DNA of 64,000 nt from PALSA-612 sp963742925 (GCA_963742925.1 CAVUNV010000013.1:1-64000); one strand, 5' to 3'; counted from the stretch's first letter, positions 43,161 through 53,936 are shown. The notes: generated by a model from the sequence alone, not told the origin. Numbers and translations are program-made.

Positions 43161-44591
43161 TCAACAAGATGCCCCGCTACGAGATCCTGTCCGAGGAGGC
43201 CGTGGCGACGCTCGACAAGGGCTGGCGGCGGATCGTGTCCGAGCTCGGCATCGAGTTCCTGCACGAGGACGCGCTCGAGTGCATTCCGCAAGGCAGGCAT
43301 GTCCGTCGAGGACAACAACGTCAAGCTCGACCCCGACTTCGTCCTCGAGCAGGTCGCGAAGGCGCCGCGCGAGTTCGACCTGCAGGCTCGGAACCCGGAG
43401 CGGAGCGTCCACATCGGCGGCGACCACATGGTCTTCTCGCCGGTCTACGGCTGCCCGTTCATCCGCGCCGGCCTCGAGCGGCGCGACGCCACGCTGGCCG
43501 ACTTCCAGAACCTCGCCCGGCTCTCCCAGTTCTTCCCGCAGCTCGACTCGGTGGGCGGCACGATCTGCGAGCCGAACGACGTGCCGCTCGACTCGCGCCA
43601 CCTGGACATGGTCTTCAACCTGATGACGCTCTCGGACAAGCCGTTCATGGGCTCGGTCACGTCAGGCCCGAATGCGGCGGACACGATCGCGATGGCCGAG
43701 ATGGTCTTCGGGCGGGAGTCGATGGAGACGACGCCGTGCGTGATCTCGCTCATCAACGTCAACTCGCCGCTCCGCTTCGACGACCGGATGCTGGCGGCGC
43801 TGCTCGAGTACACGCGTGCGAACCAGCCGTGCATCGTCACGCCGTTCCTGCTCATGGGCGCGATGTCGCCCGTCACCGTCCCGGCCGCGCTCGTGCAGCA
43901 GATGGCGGAGGCGCTGGCGGGGATCGCGCTCGTCCAGCTGATCCGCCCCGGCTGCCCGGTCGTGTTCGGCTCCTTCCTGTCCAACACGGACATGCAGTCG
44001 GGATCGCCGAGCTTCGGTACGCCCGAGTCGGCGGTCGGCCTGCTGTGCACGGGCCAGATGGCGCGGCACTTCGGGCTGCCGTGGCGCTCCGGAGGCGGGC
44101 TGACCGCCAGCCAGGCTGTCGACGCCCAGGCCGCCTACGAGGCGATGATGACGATGATGCCGACCATGCTCGCCGGCGCGAACTACGTCATGCACGCCGC
44201 CGGCTGGCTCGAGTCGGGCCTCGTCTCCTGCTACGAGAAGTTCATCGTCGACGTCGAGATCCTGCGCATGCTCCACGAGGAGTTCACGCCGCTCGACGTG
44301 AGCGAGGACTCCCTGGCGTTCTCCGCGCACGAGGAGGTCGGGGCCGGCGGGCACTTCCTCGGGGCCGTGCACACCCTGGAGCGCTTCCGCGAGTGCTTCT
44401 ACCGGCCGCTCCTCTCCTCGACGGCGAACTACGAGCGCTGGAAGCGCGACGGCGGCAAGGACACGGCCGCCCGGGCCACCGACATCTACCAGCAGTCGCT
44501 CTCCGACTACGAAGAGCCGGCGATGGACGCCGACCTCAGGGCCGAGCTGAAGGCCTACGTCGACCGCCGCCGCAAGGAGCTCGGCGACTGA
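43154..44591 (+). CDS. mttB: MttB-family glycine betaine:corrinoid methyltransferase, non-pyrrolysine (frameshifted)
   Basis: About 478 residues. It would methylate the Co(I) corrinoid protein from a quaternary amine, most likely glycine betaine, releasing dimethylglycine. The start INKMPRYEILSEEAVATLDK, GWRRIVSELGIEFLHEDALE continues one frame away as FRKAGMSVEDNNVKLDPDFV, so a one-base insertion sits near 43281-43287. The remainder is clean: GCPFIRAGLERRDATLADFQ, QLDSVGGTICEPNDVPLDSR, and the barrel end MMPTMLAGANYVMHAAGWLE. No in-frame TAG occurs, so it lacks the pyrrolysine of true trimethylamine MttB and falls with MtgB-type enzymes. GTG 43154, with AGGAGG just upstream, overlaps the DUF1638 stop. 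Confidence 0.9.
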
Positions 44592-44605
44592 CCCCGACCG
44601 CCCGC

Positions 44606-46030
44606 ATGTTCGTCGACGGAAGCTGGGTCGCCTCGGCGTCCGGCGAGACGTTCACGGCCGAGAGCCCGGCGACGGGCGAGGCGATCGGCGAGGTCCCGCG
44701 CGGCGACCGCGATGACGCGCGCCGTGCCGTCGACGCGGCGAATCGGGCGGCCGACGGCTGGGCGCGCCTGACGGCGTTCGAGCGGGCGGCGAAGATGCAC
44801 GCGGTCGGCGACGCGATCGAGGCGCGGCGCGACACGCTCGCCCGGACGCTGACGCTCGACCAGGGCAAGCCGCTCCACGCGGAGGCGTACGCGGAGGTCG
44901 ACGAGCTCCTCGAGTACTGGCGGATGGCCGCCGAGGACGCGAAGCGACTCGAGGGCAGGCTGCCGAACTCGTTCTCCCCGGGCAAGCGCGTCATGCTCGT
45001 CCGCCGGCCGCGGGGCGTCGTCGCCGTGATCACGCCGTGGAACTGGCCGTACACGATGCCCGCCGAGCTGATCGCGCCCGCGCTCGCGAGCGGCAACACG
45101 GTCGTCTGGACGCCCGCGACGACGACGGCAGTCTGCTCCGTCGCCCTGGCCGAGTGCGTGGTCGAGGCCGACCTCCCTCCGGGCGTCTTCAACATCGTCA
45201 CCGGGCCGGGCTCCGTCGTGGGCGACGAGATCGCGTCCAACCCCGGCACGCACGCGGTGGCCTTCATCGGCTCGACGGAGACCGGCCGGAAAGTCGCCGC
45301 CGCGGCGGCCGGGAAGGCGCTCGTGCTCGAGATGGGAGGCAACGGCCCCGTGGTCGTGCTCGACGACGCCGATCTCGACGCGGCCGCGGAGGCGACCGTC
45401 ACCGCCTGCTACCTGTGCGCCGGCCAGAGCTGCACCGCCGGCGAGCGGCTGCTCGTCCACCGGGACGTGGCCGGGCCGTTCGTCGAGCGGCTCACCCGGC
45501 TCGTCACGGAGCGGATCGTCCTCGGCGACCCGTTCGCGGAGACGACCACGATGGGCCCGCTGAACAACGAGGGCGGTGCCGCGAAGATGGACGAGCACGT
45601 CGCCGACGCGCTCGAGCGGGGCGCTCGCCTCGCCGCGGGCGGCTCGCGGGCCGGCGGCTTTCCGACCGGCCTCTACTGGCAGCCGACCGTCCTCGCGGGC
45701 GTGCCGGCCGATGCGCTCGTGGCCACCGAGGAGACCTTCGGCCCGGTCGCGCCGGTCGTCGAGATCGGGTCGCTCCAGGAGGCGATCGACCTCGCCAACG
45801 CGTCACCGTACGGGCTGCTGGCCGCGATCTTCACCGCCGACCTCGCGCGCGGCCTCGAGTTCGCCGACCGCGTCCGCACCGGCTGGGTGAACGTGAACGA
45901 GTCGTCGAACTACTGGGAGAGCCACCTCCCGTTCGGCGGCCGGTCGGGCACGGCGAGCGGAATCGGCCGCGTCGGCGGCACGTCGGTGATGGAGGCGTTC
46001 ACCGAGCTCCAGACCGTCGTCCTGTCGTGA
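44606..46030 (+). CDS. Aldehyde dehydrogenase, betaine-aldehyde-dehydrogenase-like
   Basis: NAD(P)-dependent oxidation of an aldehyde, 474 residues from ATG 44606. Markers: AVITPWNWPYTMPAELIAPA, TPATTTAVCSVALAECVVEA, FIGSTETGRKVAAAAAGKAL, catalytic Glu in LEMGGNGPVVVLDDADLDAA and catalytic Cys in CAGQSCTAGERLLVHRDVAG; NAD-binding ATEETFGPVAPVVEIGSLQE. Position between the betaine methyltransferase and choline dehydrogenase makes betaine aldehyde the likely substrate, completing choline to glycine betaine. Family features alone do not prove it. Stop overlaps the betA start (GTGA). Confidence 0.9.
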   Translation: MFVDGSWVASASGETFTAESPATGEAIGEVPRGDRDDARRAVDAANRAADGWARLTAFERAAKMHAVGDAIEARRDTLARTLTLDQGKPLHAEAYAEVDELLEYWRMAAEDAKRLEGRLPNSFSPGKRVMLVRRPRGVVAVITPWNWPYTMPAELIAPALASGNTVVWTPATTTAVCSVALAECVVEADLPPGVFNIVTGPGSVVGDEIASNPGTHAVAFIGSTETGRKVAAAAAGKALVLEMGGNGPVVVLDDADLDAAAEATVTACYLCAGQSCTAGERLLVHRDVAGPFVERLTRLVTERIVLGDPFAETTTMGPLNNEGGAAKMDEHVADALERGARLAAGGSRAGGFPTGLYWQPTVLAGVPADALVATEETFGPVAPVVEIGSLQEAIDLANASPYGLLAAIFTADLARGLEFADRVRTGWVNVNESSNYWESHLPFGGRSGTASGIGRVGGTSVMEAFTELQTVVLS

Positions 46031-47667
46031 GCCGGCCGCACTATGACTTTGTGATCGTCGGCGGCGGCTCGGCCGGGTGCGCGCTCGCCAATCGTCTGAG
46101 CGCCGACCCGTCGACGCGCGTTCTCGTGGTCGAGGCAGGCCGTCCCGACTACGCGTGGGACCTGTACATCCACATGCCGGCCGCGCTCTCTTTCCCGATC
46201 GGCAACCGCTTCTACGACTGGAAGTACGAGTCGGAGCCCGAGCCGTTCATGCACGGCCGCCGCATCTACCACGCGCGGGGCAAGGTGCTGGGCGGGTCGA
46301 GCTCGATCAACGGGATGATCTTCCAGCGGGGAAATCCGCTCGACTACGAGCGCTGGGCCGCGGACCCGGGGATGGCGAGCTGGGACTACGCGCACTGCCT
46401 GCCGTACTTCCGCCGGATGGAGACGTCCGCCGCCGGCGCGGATGAGTATCGCGGCGGCGACGGGCCGATCGTGCTCGAGCGCGGACCGGCCACGAACCCG
46501 CTGTTCGCGGCCTTCTTCGAGGCGGCCCAGCAGGCGGGCTACCCGCTTACCGACGACGTCAACGGCGCCCGTCAGGAGGGCTTCGCGACCTTCGACCGGA
46601 CGATCGAGGACGGCCGGCGCGTGAGCGCGGCCCGGGCGTACCTGCACCCGGTCCGGAGCCGCCCGAACCTCGACGTGGAGTGCCGGCGCTTTGTGACGCG
46701 AGTCGTCTTCGAGGGGACCAGAGCGGTAGGCATCGAGGTGGCCGGCCAGGGAGTGATCCGCGCCGGTGAGGTGATCCTCTGCGGCGGTGCGTTCAACTCC
46801 CCGCAGCTCCTCCAGCTCTCGGGGATCGGCAACGCCGCCGAGCTCGAGGCGCTCGGGATTCCGGTCGTCCACGACCTTCCCGGCGTCGGCGAGAACCTGC
46901 AGGACCATCTCGAGGTCTACGTGCAGTACGCGTCGAAGCAGCCGGTCTCGCTTGCCCGGGCGTACAAGAAGCGGAACCGGCCGGCGATCGGCCTGCGCTG
47001 GCTTCTGTTCAAGGAGGGGCCGGGCGCCAGCAACCACTTCGAGGGGGGCGGGTTCGTCCGCTCGAACGACGACGTCGCCTATCCGAATCTGATGCTCCAT
47101 TTCCTGCCGCTCGCAGTTCGCTACGACGGCTCGGCGGCCAAGGGCCACGGCTACCAGCTGCACGTCGGCCCGATGTACTCCGACGCCCGCGGCTCCGTGA
47201 AGATCGTCTCGACCGACCCGCGCGCGCACCCGGCGCTCCGCTTCAACTACCTGTCCACGGATCAGGACCGCCGCGAGTGGATCGAGGCCGTCGACTGCGC
47301 GCGCACGATCCTCCGCCAGCCGGCCTTCGACGAGTTCAACGGCGGCGAGCTCTCACCCGGTCCGGCGGTGCAGGGCGACGCGGAGGTTCTCGACTGGGTG
47401 GGGCGGGACGCCGAGACGGCGCTCCATCCCTCCTGCACGTGCCGGATGGGGATCGACGAGCTGTCGGTCGTCGACCCGGACACGGTGCGCGTGCACGGCG
47501 TCGACGGCCTGCGGGTCGTGGACGCGTCGATCATGCCCTACGTCACGAACGGGAACATCTACGCGCCCGTGATGATGCTCGCGGAGAAGGCGGCCGACCT
47601 GATCCTCGGGAACACGCCGCTTCCGCCGTCCGCCGCGAGTTTCCACCGCCACCAACCGGCCCAGTAG
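46027..47667 (+). CDS. betA: GMC-family choline dehydrogenase
   Basis: FAD enzyme of 546 residues oxidising choline to betaine aldehyde. FAD-binding DFVIVGGGSAGCALANRLSA, the GMC signature 1 region RGKVLGGSSSINGMIFQRGN, signature 2 GAFNSPQLLQLSGIGNAAEL, and the active-site region HPSCTCRMGIDELSVVDPDT with the conserved His, closing VVDASIMPYVTNGNIYAPVM with the second catalytic residue (Asn/His). Length and blocks match BetA. It is the last gene of the IclR-led operon. Confidence 0.92.
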   Translation: MSRPHYDFVIVGGGSAGCALANRLSADPSTRVLVVEAGRPDYAWDLYIHMPAALSFPIGNRFYDWKYESEPEPFMHGRRIYHARGKVLGGSSSINGMIFQRGNPLDYERWAADPGMASWDYAHCLPYFRRMETSAAGADEYRGGDGPIVLERGPATNPLFAAFFEAAQQAGYPLTDDVNGARQEGFATFDRTIEDGRRVSAARAYLHPVRSRPNLDVECRRFVTRVVFEGTRAVGIEVAGQGVIRAGEVILCGGAFNSPQLLQLSGIGNAAELEALGIPVVHDLPGVGENLQDHLEVYVQYASKQPVSLARAYKKRNRPAIGLRWLLFKEGPGASNHFEGGGFVRSNDDVAYPNLMLHFLPLAVRYDGSAAKGHGYQLHVGPMYSDARGSVKIVSTDPRAHPALRFNYLSTDQDRREWIEAVDCARTILRQPAFDEFNGGELSPGPAVQGDAEVLDWVGRDAETALHPSCTCRMGIDELSVVDPDTVRVHGVDGLRVVDASIMPYVTNGNIYAPVMMLAEKAADLILGNTPLPPSAASFHRHQPAQ

Positions 47668-47704
47668 CCGCCCGCTGGACAGGCCTTGGCGGCACGCGCG
47701 ACGG

Positions 47705-47745
47705 TTCCCCTGGCAGAACTCGGGACGAGCATGTACAATATGTAC
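47705..47745 (+). promoter_or_regulatory. AT-rich promoter candidate upstream of the sigma factor gene
   Basis: A locally AT-rich patch in GC-rich DNA contains TACAAT (47734-47739), a 5/6 match to the -10 consensus, inside an ATGTAC-AAT-ATGTAC direct repeat (47731-47745). No strong -35 is present. The long untranslated leader to GTG 47865 (about 120 nt) may hold further control. Confidence 0.4.
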
Positions 47746-47864
47746 GGTATTTGCAGGATCTTTACATTCGGGGACGGAATGACGAGCTGCCCCGCGTCGT
47801 TTTCCTCTGTGACGAACGACGGCCCGGAGACGTATGACCCGGGGGCTCGTGACGAGACGAAGGA

Positions 47865-48950
<1,086 letters not shown>

Positions 48951-49022
48951 CCAACCAGCACGTTCACTCCGGGTTCTGGCGGTTGTCCCATCGGACAGTC
49001 GTCAGGACTCGGAGCTGAACTC

Positions 49023-50384
49023 CTAGACCGGTGCGCGTGAGGCGACCGCTGAGCCGACGGCTCGGCGCGCGGCAAAGCGGCCCCACAGGAGCGTGCCGCA
49101 GAGCGTGAGGACGACCGCGGCGTTGACCGCGAGTGCGATCTCCTTCACGCGGCCCGGGTGGTGGAGGAGCCACCAGACCTCGACCGGGATCAGGGCGACC
49201 GTGGTGGCCACCGTCAGGTACACCGCCGCGCGAAGACGGTAGGCGAGGCCGATCGCCTCGATCGCGCACACCCCGCCGAGGACGAGCGCCACCACGCCGA
49301 CCACGAGGAAGTCGTGCGGCGTGACCCACCTCACCGCGCCGGAGAAGAGATCGTAGAAGTGCTGGAGCGGATTGAGCGCGAGGTCGAGCCGAAGCGCCGT
49401 ATGGCGGATCGACAGCTCCGGGTGGTTGCGGAGCAGCAGGGCGGCGAGCCCGGCACCGATCAGGGCGACGGCGCGTATCGCCCGCTCGACCGCGATCACG
49501 GGCAGGAGCGGGCTCGTCTTGACGAGCGGCTTCGGCTCGGGCTCCGGCTCGGGCTGGGGCGGCGGCGGGAAGACTCGCGTCGGCCGGGCGAACACCTGGG
49601 TGGCGGCCCCGTGGAACACCTGTGTCGTCGCCGTCTGGGGAACGAGCGCGCTCCCCAGCTCGCGGACGAATTCCCGTGCCGTTCCGAAGCGGTCTCCCGG
49701 CTCGGGCGCCAGCGCTCTCGACAGCACCGCCTGTACCTCCGGGGCGCGATCGTGAACGTCGTCCGCAGCGGTCAGCAAGGCCCGCGCCACCGCTCCCAGT
49801 CCGTAGACGTCACCGGCCGGCGTCGCCGGCTTGCCGGCCAGGTGCTCCGGGGCGATGTAGCCACCCGTGCCCTGGATCACCTCCTTGTCGGCGGCCGGGC
49901 CTGCCTTGCCGTTCAGAGCCGTCGCGATCCCGAAGTCCGTCAGCCGGAGGTTGTCCCGCACGTCCAGCATGAGATTGTGGGGCGTCACGTCGCGGTGGAC
50001 GAGGCCGAGCTCGTGGGCCGCGTCCAGCGCAACTGCCGCCTGCCAGAGCCAGCGGAGTGCCAGCTCGCCGGTGACCGTCCCGCGCTCGAGCCGCCCGGCC
50101 ACGCTGCCGCCCCCGAGGTACTCCATCGCCATGTACGCCCTGCCCCTCCAGTCGCCGACGTCGTAGACGCGCACGACCTCCTGCACGTGCGAGAGGCGGG
50201 CCACCGCCATCGCCTCGCGCCGCAGCCAGGCGCGCAGCTGCTCGTCCCGGGCGGCGCGCGGAACCAGGATCTTGATCGCGACCTTGCGCCCCAGCTGGCG
50301 GTCGAGCGCGGAGTAGACGTCGGTCGTTTCCCCGCGGTGAATTCGCTCTGGACCGACGTAACGCGAAGGGAGTGAAGAGCTCAC
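49023..50384 (-). CDS. Ser/Thr protein kinase fused to a DUF2127 membrane domain
   Basis: A 453-residue Hanks-type kinase with an unusual tail. Kinase part (residues 8-250): catalytic Lys in LGRKVAIKILVPRAARDEQL, HRD loop GLVHRDVTPHNLMLDVRDNL, DFG in LRLTDFGIATALNG, and GTGGYIAPEHLAGKPATPAG. A proline/glutamate-rich linker (QPEPEPEPKPL) leads to a C-terminal DUF2127-like module with four helices (AVALIGAGLAALLLR, HDFLVVGVVALVLGGVCAIE, AAVYLTVATTVALIPVEVWW, LAVNAAVVLTLCGTLLWGRF). No PASTA domains. GTG 50384 start, divergent from the secreted protein gene. Confidence 0.9.
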   Translation of the reverse strand: MSSSLPSRYVGPERIHRGETTDVYSALDRQLGRKVAIKILVPRAARDEQLRAWLRREAMAVARLSHVQEVVRVYDVGDWRGRAYMAMEYLGGGSVAGRLERGTVTGELALRWLWQAAVALDAAHELGLVHRDVTPHNLMLDVRDNLRLTDFGIATALNGKAGPAADKEVIQGTGGYIAPEHLAGKPATPAGDVYGLGAVARALLTAADDVHDRAPEVQAVLSRALAPEPGDRFGTAREFVRELGSALVPQTATTQVFHGAATQVFARPTRVFPPPPQPEPEPEPKPLVKTSPLLPVIAVERAIRAVALIGAGLAALLLRNHPELSIRHTALRLDLALNPLQHFYDLFSGAVRWVTPHDFLVVGVVALVLGGVCAIEAIGLAYRLRAAVYLTVATTVALIPVEVWWLLHHPGRVKEIALAVNAAVVLTLCGTLLWGRFAARRAVGSAVASRAPV

Positions 50385-50452
50385 CAGACGAAGCGTAGTA
50401 GCGAATCCGCCTTTTTGCCTGCAATCTGCTCCGTTCGGTAGGGTCGGCCCGA

Positions 50453-52171
50453 GTGAGAGCGTTCCTCCTGGCGGGCCTCGCCTGCCTCTGCCTGTTCGTT
50501 TCGAGCTCGAGTGCCGGCCCGCGGCTCAACCCGATCCAGGTCGAGAACACGCAGCCGGGGAGCTCCGGATGGCGAGTTCCGAAGGCGCCGGCGCATGCGA
50601 TCGAGGGCTACTCGTCGGGGGTCAGCCTCCTTCCCGGCGGCAACCTCGACCTCCACGTCTCCACATCGCCCGCCGCCCGGTATCGCGTCGAGCTCTACCG
50701 GCTCGGCTGGTACGGCGGCAGCGGCGGACGACTCGTCGCCTGCCTGCCGGCATCGTGCACGGGCGACGAGGCCGGGCAGGACCAGCCGGTCCCTGCCCCT
50801 GACCCGGCCACCGGCTACCTCGACGCGGGCTGGCCGGTCACGGACACGATCCCCCTGCCGCCGAGCGCGGTGAGCGGCTACTACCTGGCCGTGCTGAAGC
50901 TGACGAGCGGCCCGTCTGCGGGCAGGGGAGGCTGGGTGCCCTTCGTCGTGCGGCCACCGGCGGCGCAACGGTCGGCGATGCTCGTCCAGGCGTCGGTCAA
51001 CACCTGGCAGGCCTACAACCGCTGGGGCGGGACGAGCCTCTACAGGGACGCGGCCGGAGCGAGCTGCAAGGGAGTCTGCACACGCGTCTCCTTCAACCGC
51101 CCCTACGACCCGACGACGCAGAACTTCTGGGACTTCGAGCTACCTCTCCTCCACTTCCTCGAGGAGTCCGGCTACGACGTCTCGTATGTGACGGACGTCG
51201 ACACCGACCGCGACCCCGGCGAGCTGCTGCGCCACCGCATGGTGGTCGTGGCGGGGCACGACGAGTACTGGACGAAGCGGATGCGCGACGGGTTCGACAA
51301 GGCCCGCGCGCTCGGCACCAATCTCGCCTTCATGGGCGCGAACACCGGCTACTGGCAGATGCGCTACGCGAACCTGCGGCGCACGATCGTCGAGTACCGC
51401 ATCAAGAGGCTCGACCCCGAGCAGAATCCGGCCCTGAAGACCATCCGCTTCCGCGATCTCGTGCCTCCGCGCCCGGAGTGCGAGCTCGAAGGCGTCGAGT
51501 ACGTGCGTTCCGACTCCGAGTCGATCGGCGGCCAGTACGACTACGCCGTAGCGCCGGCGGCGCTCTCGGATCCCTGGTTCGCCGGCACCGGCTTGACGGC
51601 GTCGAGCGTTCTGCCGGGACTGGTGGGATACGAGTGGGACGCGCTCGAGCCCGGCTGCGATGTGCCGCGCCCGACGGTGCTGTTCCATTACGCGGGGCCG
51701 CCGGCTTCGGCCGACGCGGTCCGCTTTGTGGCTCCGTCCGGCGCGATCGTGTTCAGCGCGGGGTCGCTCAGCTTCGCGAAGGGGCTCGACGATTTCCACG
51801 GGCACCCGAGCGTGCCTCCGAGTGGCGATCCGAGGCTCGAGCGGTTCGTCCGCAACGCGTTCGCCGACCTGCTGCGGCCGGGCGCGCCCCGCGCCGTTCG
51901 GGCGTCGGTGGGGCCGCGCGGCGTCACGATCACCGTGCGGCGCACGCCGGATCCGCGCGTCACCGAGGTGCGCATCTACCGGGCGCCGGCCGACCAGCCG
52001 CTCGCCGCCGGAACCCGCGGCCTGCACCTCGTTTGCAGGACCCTCCGGGCGAGCTGCGTCGATCGCAGTGCCCCCCGCGACGGGCGGGTGCGCTATGTCG
52101 TGGTCGTACGGGACCCGTGGGGGGTGTCGATCCCCTTCGTGACCGCCTCAGTCGCCATTCCGGACGCGTGA
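50453..52171 (+). CDS. Secreted N,N-dimethylformamidase-beta-subunit-like protein
   Basis: A 572-residue exported protein from GTG 50453 with signal peptide FLLAGLACLCLFVSSSSAGP. The core resembles the C-terminal domain of the large subunit of N,N-dimethylformamidase: ARYRVELYRLGWYGGSGGRL, VQASVNTWQAYNRWGGTSLY, VSFNRPYDPTTQNFWDFELP, VVVAGHDEYWTKRMRDGFDK, AFMGANTGYWQMRYANLRRT. A ~100-residue C-terminal Ig/FnIII-like part follows. True DMFase is cytoplasmic and acts on dimethylformamide; the exported relatives are of unknown activity, so enzymatic function is not assigned. Confidence 0.8.
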   Translation: MRAFLLAGLACLCLFVSSSSAGPRLNPIQVENTQPGSSGWRVPKAPAHAIEGYSSGVSLLPGGNLDLHVSTSPAARYRVELYRLGWYGGSGGRLVACLPASCTGDEAGQDQPVPAPDPATGYLDAGWPVTDTIPLPPSAVSGYYLAVLKLTSGPSAGRGGWVPFVVRPPAAQRSAMLVQASVNTWQAYNRWGGTSLYRDAAGASCKGVCTRVSFNRPYDPTTQNFWDFELPLLHFLEESGYDVSYVTDVDTDRDPGELLRHRMVVVAGHDEYWTKRMRDGFDKARALGTNLAFMGANTGYWQMRYANLRRTIVEYRIKRLDPEQNPALKTIRFRDLVPPRPECELEGVEYVRSDSESIGGQYDYAVAPAALSDPWFAGTGLTASSVLPGLVGYEWDALEPGCDVPRPTVLFHYAGPPASADAVRFVAPSGAIVFSAGSLSFAKGLDDFHGHPSVPPSGDPRLERFVRNAFADLLRPGAPRAVRASVGPRGVTITVRRTPDPRVTEVRIYRAPADQPLAAGTRGLHLVCRTLRASCVDRSAPRDGRVRYVVVVRDPWGVSIPFVTASVAIPDA

Positions 52172-52223
52172 TCGCCAGGGCTCGGCGTGTCGCCTGAGCG
52201 GAGGCGCGCTCTATGATCCGATC

Positions 52224-52775
52224 ATGGTTCCCGAGGCCCCGATCGACGAGACCGAGGCCGGGCTCGTGCCCGCCGGAGAGGGGTGGTTCGTCCTCAATGC
52301 CCGTCAGGCGCGGTGGCGCCACAACGAGGGGCAGGGGGAGTGGCTGATCTTCCAGGGCGAGACGCACTTCCCGCAGGTCGGGATCAACCTGTTCGTTCTC
52401 GCGCCGGGCGAGCCGATGGCGATGTACCACTGGGAGGCCGATCAGGAGGACTTCCTCGTGCTCTCCGGCGAGGGGCTCCTGATCATCGAGGGGCACGAGC
52501 GGCCGCTCAGGGCATGGGACTTCGTGCACTGCCCCGCCGAGACGAAGCACACCATCGTCGGGGCCGGAGACGCTCCCTGCGCGGTGCTCGCCATCGGCGC
52601 GCGTGATCACTCGACGGGTGCCGACTGGGGCGGCTACCCCGTCGAGGAGGCCGCGCTCCGGCACGGTGCCGGTGTCGAGCAGGAGACGACGGACCCGAAG
52701 GAGGCATACGCACGGTTCCCGAACGGCGAGCCGACGCGCTACCGCGACGGCTGGCTCCCCGACAAGCCGGGATAA
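52224..52775 (+). CDS. Cupin-domain protein
   Basis: A 183-residue single-cupin protein. The barrel is seen in GINLFVLAPGEPMAMYHWEA, DQEDFLVLSGEGLLIIEGHE, and LRAWDFVHCPAETKHTIVGA. Metal-ligand positions are partly kept: H/E in YHWEADQED and the late His in ETKHTIVG. Stand-alone cupins act as isomerases, dioxygenases or sensors; the substrate is unknown. Separated by 9 bp from the thiolase gene, so probably co-transcribed. Confidence 0.87.
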   Translation: MVPEAPIDETEAGLVPAGEGWFVLNARQARWRHNEGQGEWLIFQGETHFPQVGINLFVLAPGEPMAMYHWEADQEDFLVLSGEGLLIIEGHERPLRAWDFVHCPAETKHTIVGAGDAPCAVLAIGARDHSTGADWGGYPVEEAALRHGAGVEQETTDPKEAYARFPNGEPTRYRDGWLPDKPG

Positions 52776-52784
52776 GCTGGCCTC

Positions 52785-53936
52785 GTGAGCCGTTCGGTCA
52801 TCGTCGCCGCCGTTCGCACGCCCTTCGCCAAGCTCGGCGGCGGCCTGAGGGACTACGAGGCGACCCAGCTCGGGGCGCACGTGATCCGGGCTGCGATCGA
52901 ACGGATCGGGCTCGAGCCCGGCGAGCCGGAGTACGTGATCATGGGCCAGGTGCTGCAGGCCGGCGCCGGCCAGGCCCCGGCGCGGCAGGCGGCGATCGGT
53001 GCCGGCCTGCCGAAGGAGACGCCGGCGGACACGATCAACAAGGTGTGCGCGTCGTCGATCCGGGCGATCGAGATCGCGGACGCGATGATCCGCGCCGGCG
53101 AGCACGATCTGGTCGTCACGGGCGGCATGGAGTCGATGTCGAACGCGCCGTACCTCCTGAAGCGGGCCCGTTTCGGCTACCGGCTCGGCAACGGGGAGCT
53201 GATCGACTCGATGATCTTCGACGGGCTCACGTCGACGTTCGACGGGTTGCACATGGTGCGGCAGAACTCGAACGTGGCCCGCGAGCTCGGGATCTCCCGG
53301 GAGGATCAGGACGCGTGGGCTTACCGGTCGCAGCAGCGCGCGGCGGCCGCGCAGGACGCCGGTCGGTTCGACGAGGAGATCGTTCCGGTCGGCGAGGTGC
53401 GGGCGGACGAGAGCGTGCGCCGCGACAGCTCGCTCGAGTCGCTCGGGAAGCTCAAGCCGGTCTTCGACCCGGAGGGGACGACCACGGCCGGCAACGCGCC
53501 GGGGGTGAACGACGGTGCCTCCTGTGTCGTCGTCTGTTCCGAGGAGTTCGCGAAGCGACGGGGGCTCGAGCCGCTGGCGACGATCCTCGCGCAGGCCTAC
53601 GTGGCGGACGACTTCGCCTACCTGGTGCGGACGCCGGGGCGTGCCGGCCAACGGGCACTCGAGAAGGCCGGCAAGCGGATCGAGGACGTGAAGCGCGTCG
53701 AGATCAACGAGGCGTTCGCGTCGGTCGCGCTGAACTCGACCCGGATGCTCGGTGCCGACGAGGAGCTCACGAATGTGAACGGCGGCGCCGTCGCCCTCGG
53801 GCATCCGATCGGCGCGAGCGGCGGCCGGATCGTCGGAACCATGGTGCACGAGCTGCGGCGAAACGGCGGCGGGCTCGGACTGGCGGCGATCTGCTCCGGC
53901 GGCGGCCAGGGCGACGCGTTGCTGATCGAGGTCTAG
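52785..53936 (+). CDS. Acetyl-CoA acetyltransferase (thiolase)
   Basis: A 383-residue thiolase II. GTG 52785. Active-site residues: acylated Cys in INKVCASSIRAIEIADAMIR, His in VNGGAVALGHPIGASGGRIV and the second Cys in LGLAAICSGGGQGDALLIEV. The GGMESMSNAPYLL block is typical of acetoacetyl-CoA/biosynthetic-type thiolases. With the downstream hydroxyacyl-CoA and acyl-CoA dehydrogenases it makes a C4 acyl-CoA route; direction (breakdown or synthesis) is open. Confidence 0.94.
   Translation: MSRSVIVAAVRTPFAKLGGGLRDYEATQLGAHVIRAAIERIGLEPGEPEYVIMGQVLQAGAGQAPARQAAIGAGLPKETPADTINKVCASSIRAIEIADAMIRAGEHDLVVTGGMESMSNAPYLLKRARFGYRLGNGELIDSMIFDGLTSTFDGLHMVRQNSNVARELGISREDQDAWAYRSQQRAAAAQDAGRFDEEIVPVGEVRADESVRRDSSLESLGKLKPVFDPEGTTTAGNAPGVNDGASCVVVCSEEFAKRRGLEPLATILAQAYVADDFAYLVRTPGRAGQRALEKAGKRIEDVKRVEINEAFASVALNSTRMLGADEELTNVNGGAVALGHPIGASGGRIVGTMVHELRRNGGGLGLAAICSGGGQGDALLIEV

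Noticed and set aside
43154..44591. Pyrrolysine-type trimethylamine methyltransferase
   Set aside because: No in-frame TAG anywhere in the methyltransferase frame and no pylS/pylT-like genes in the window.
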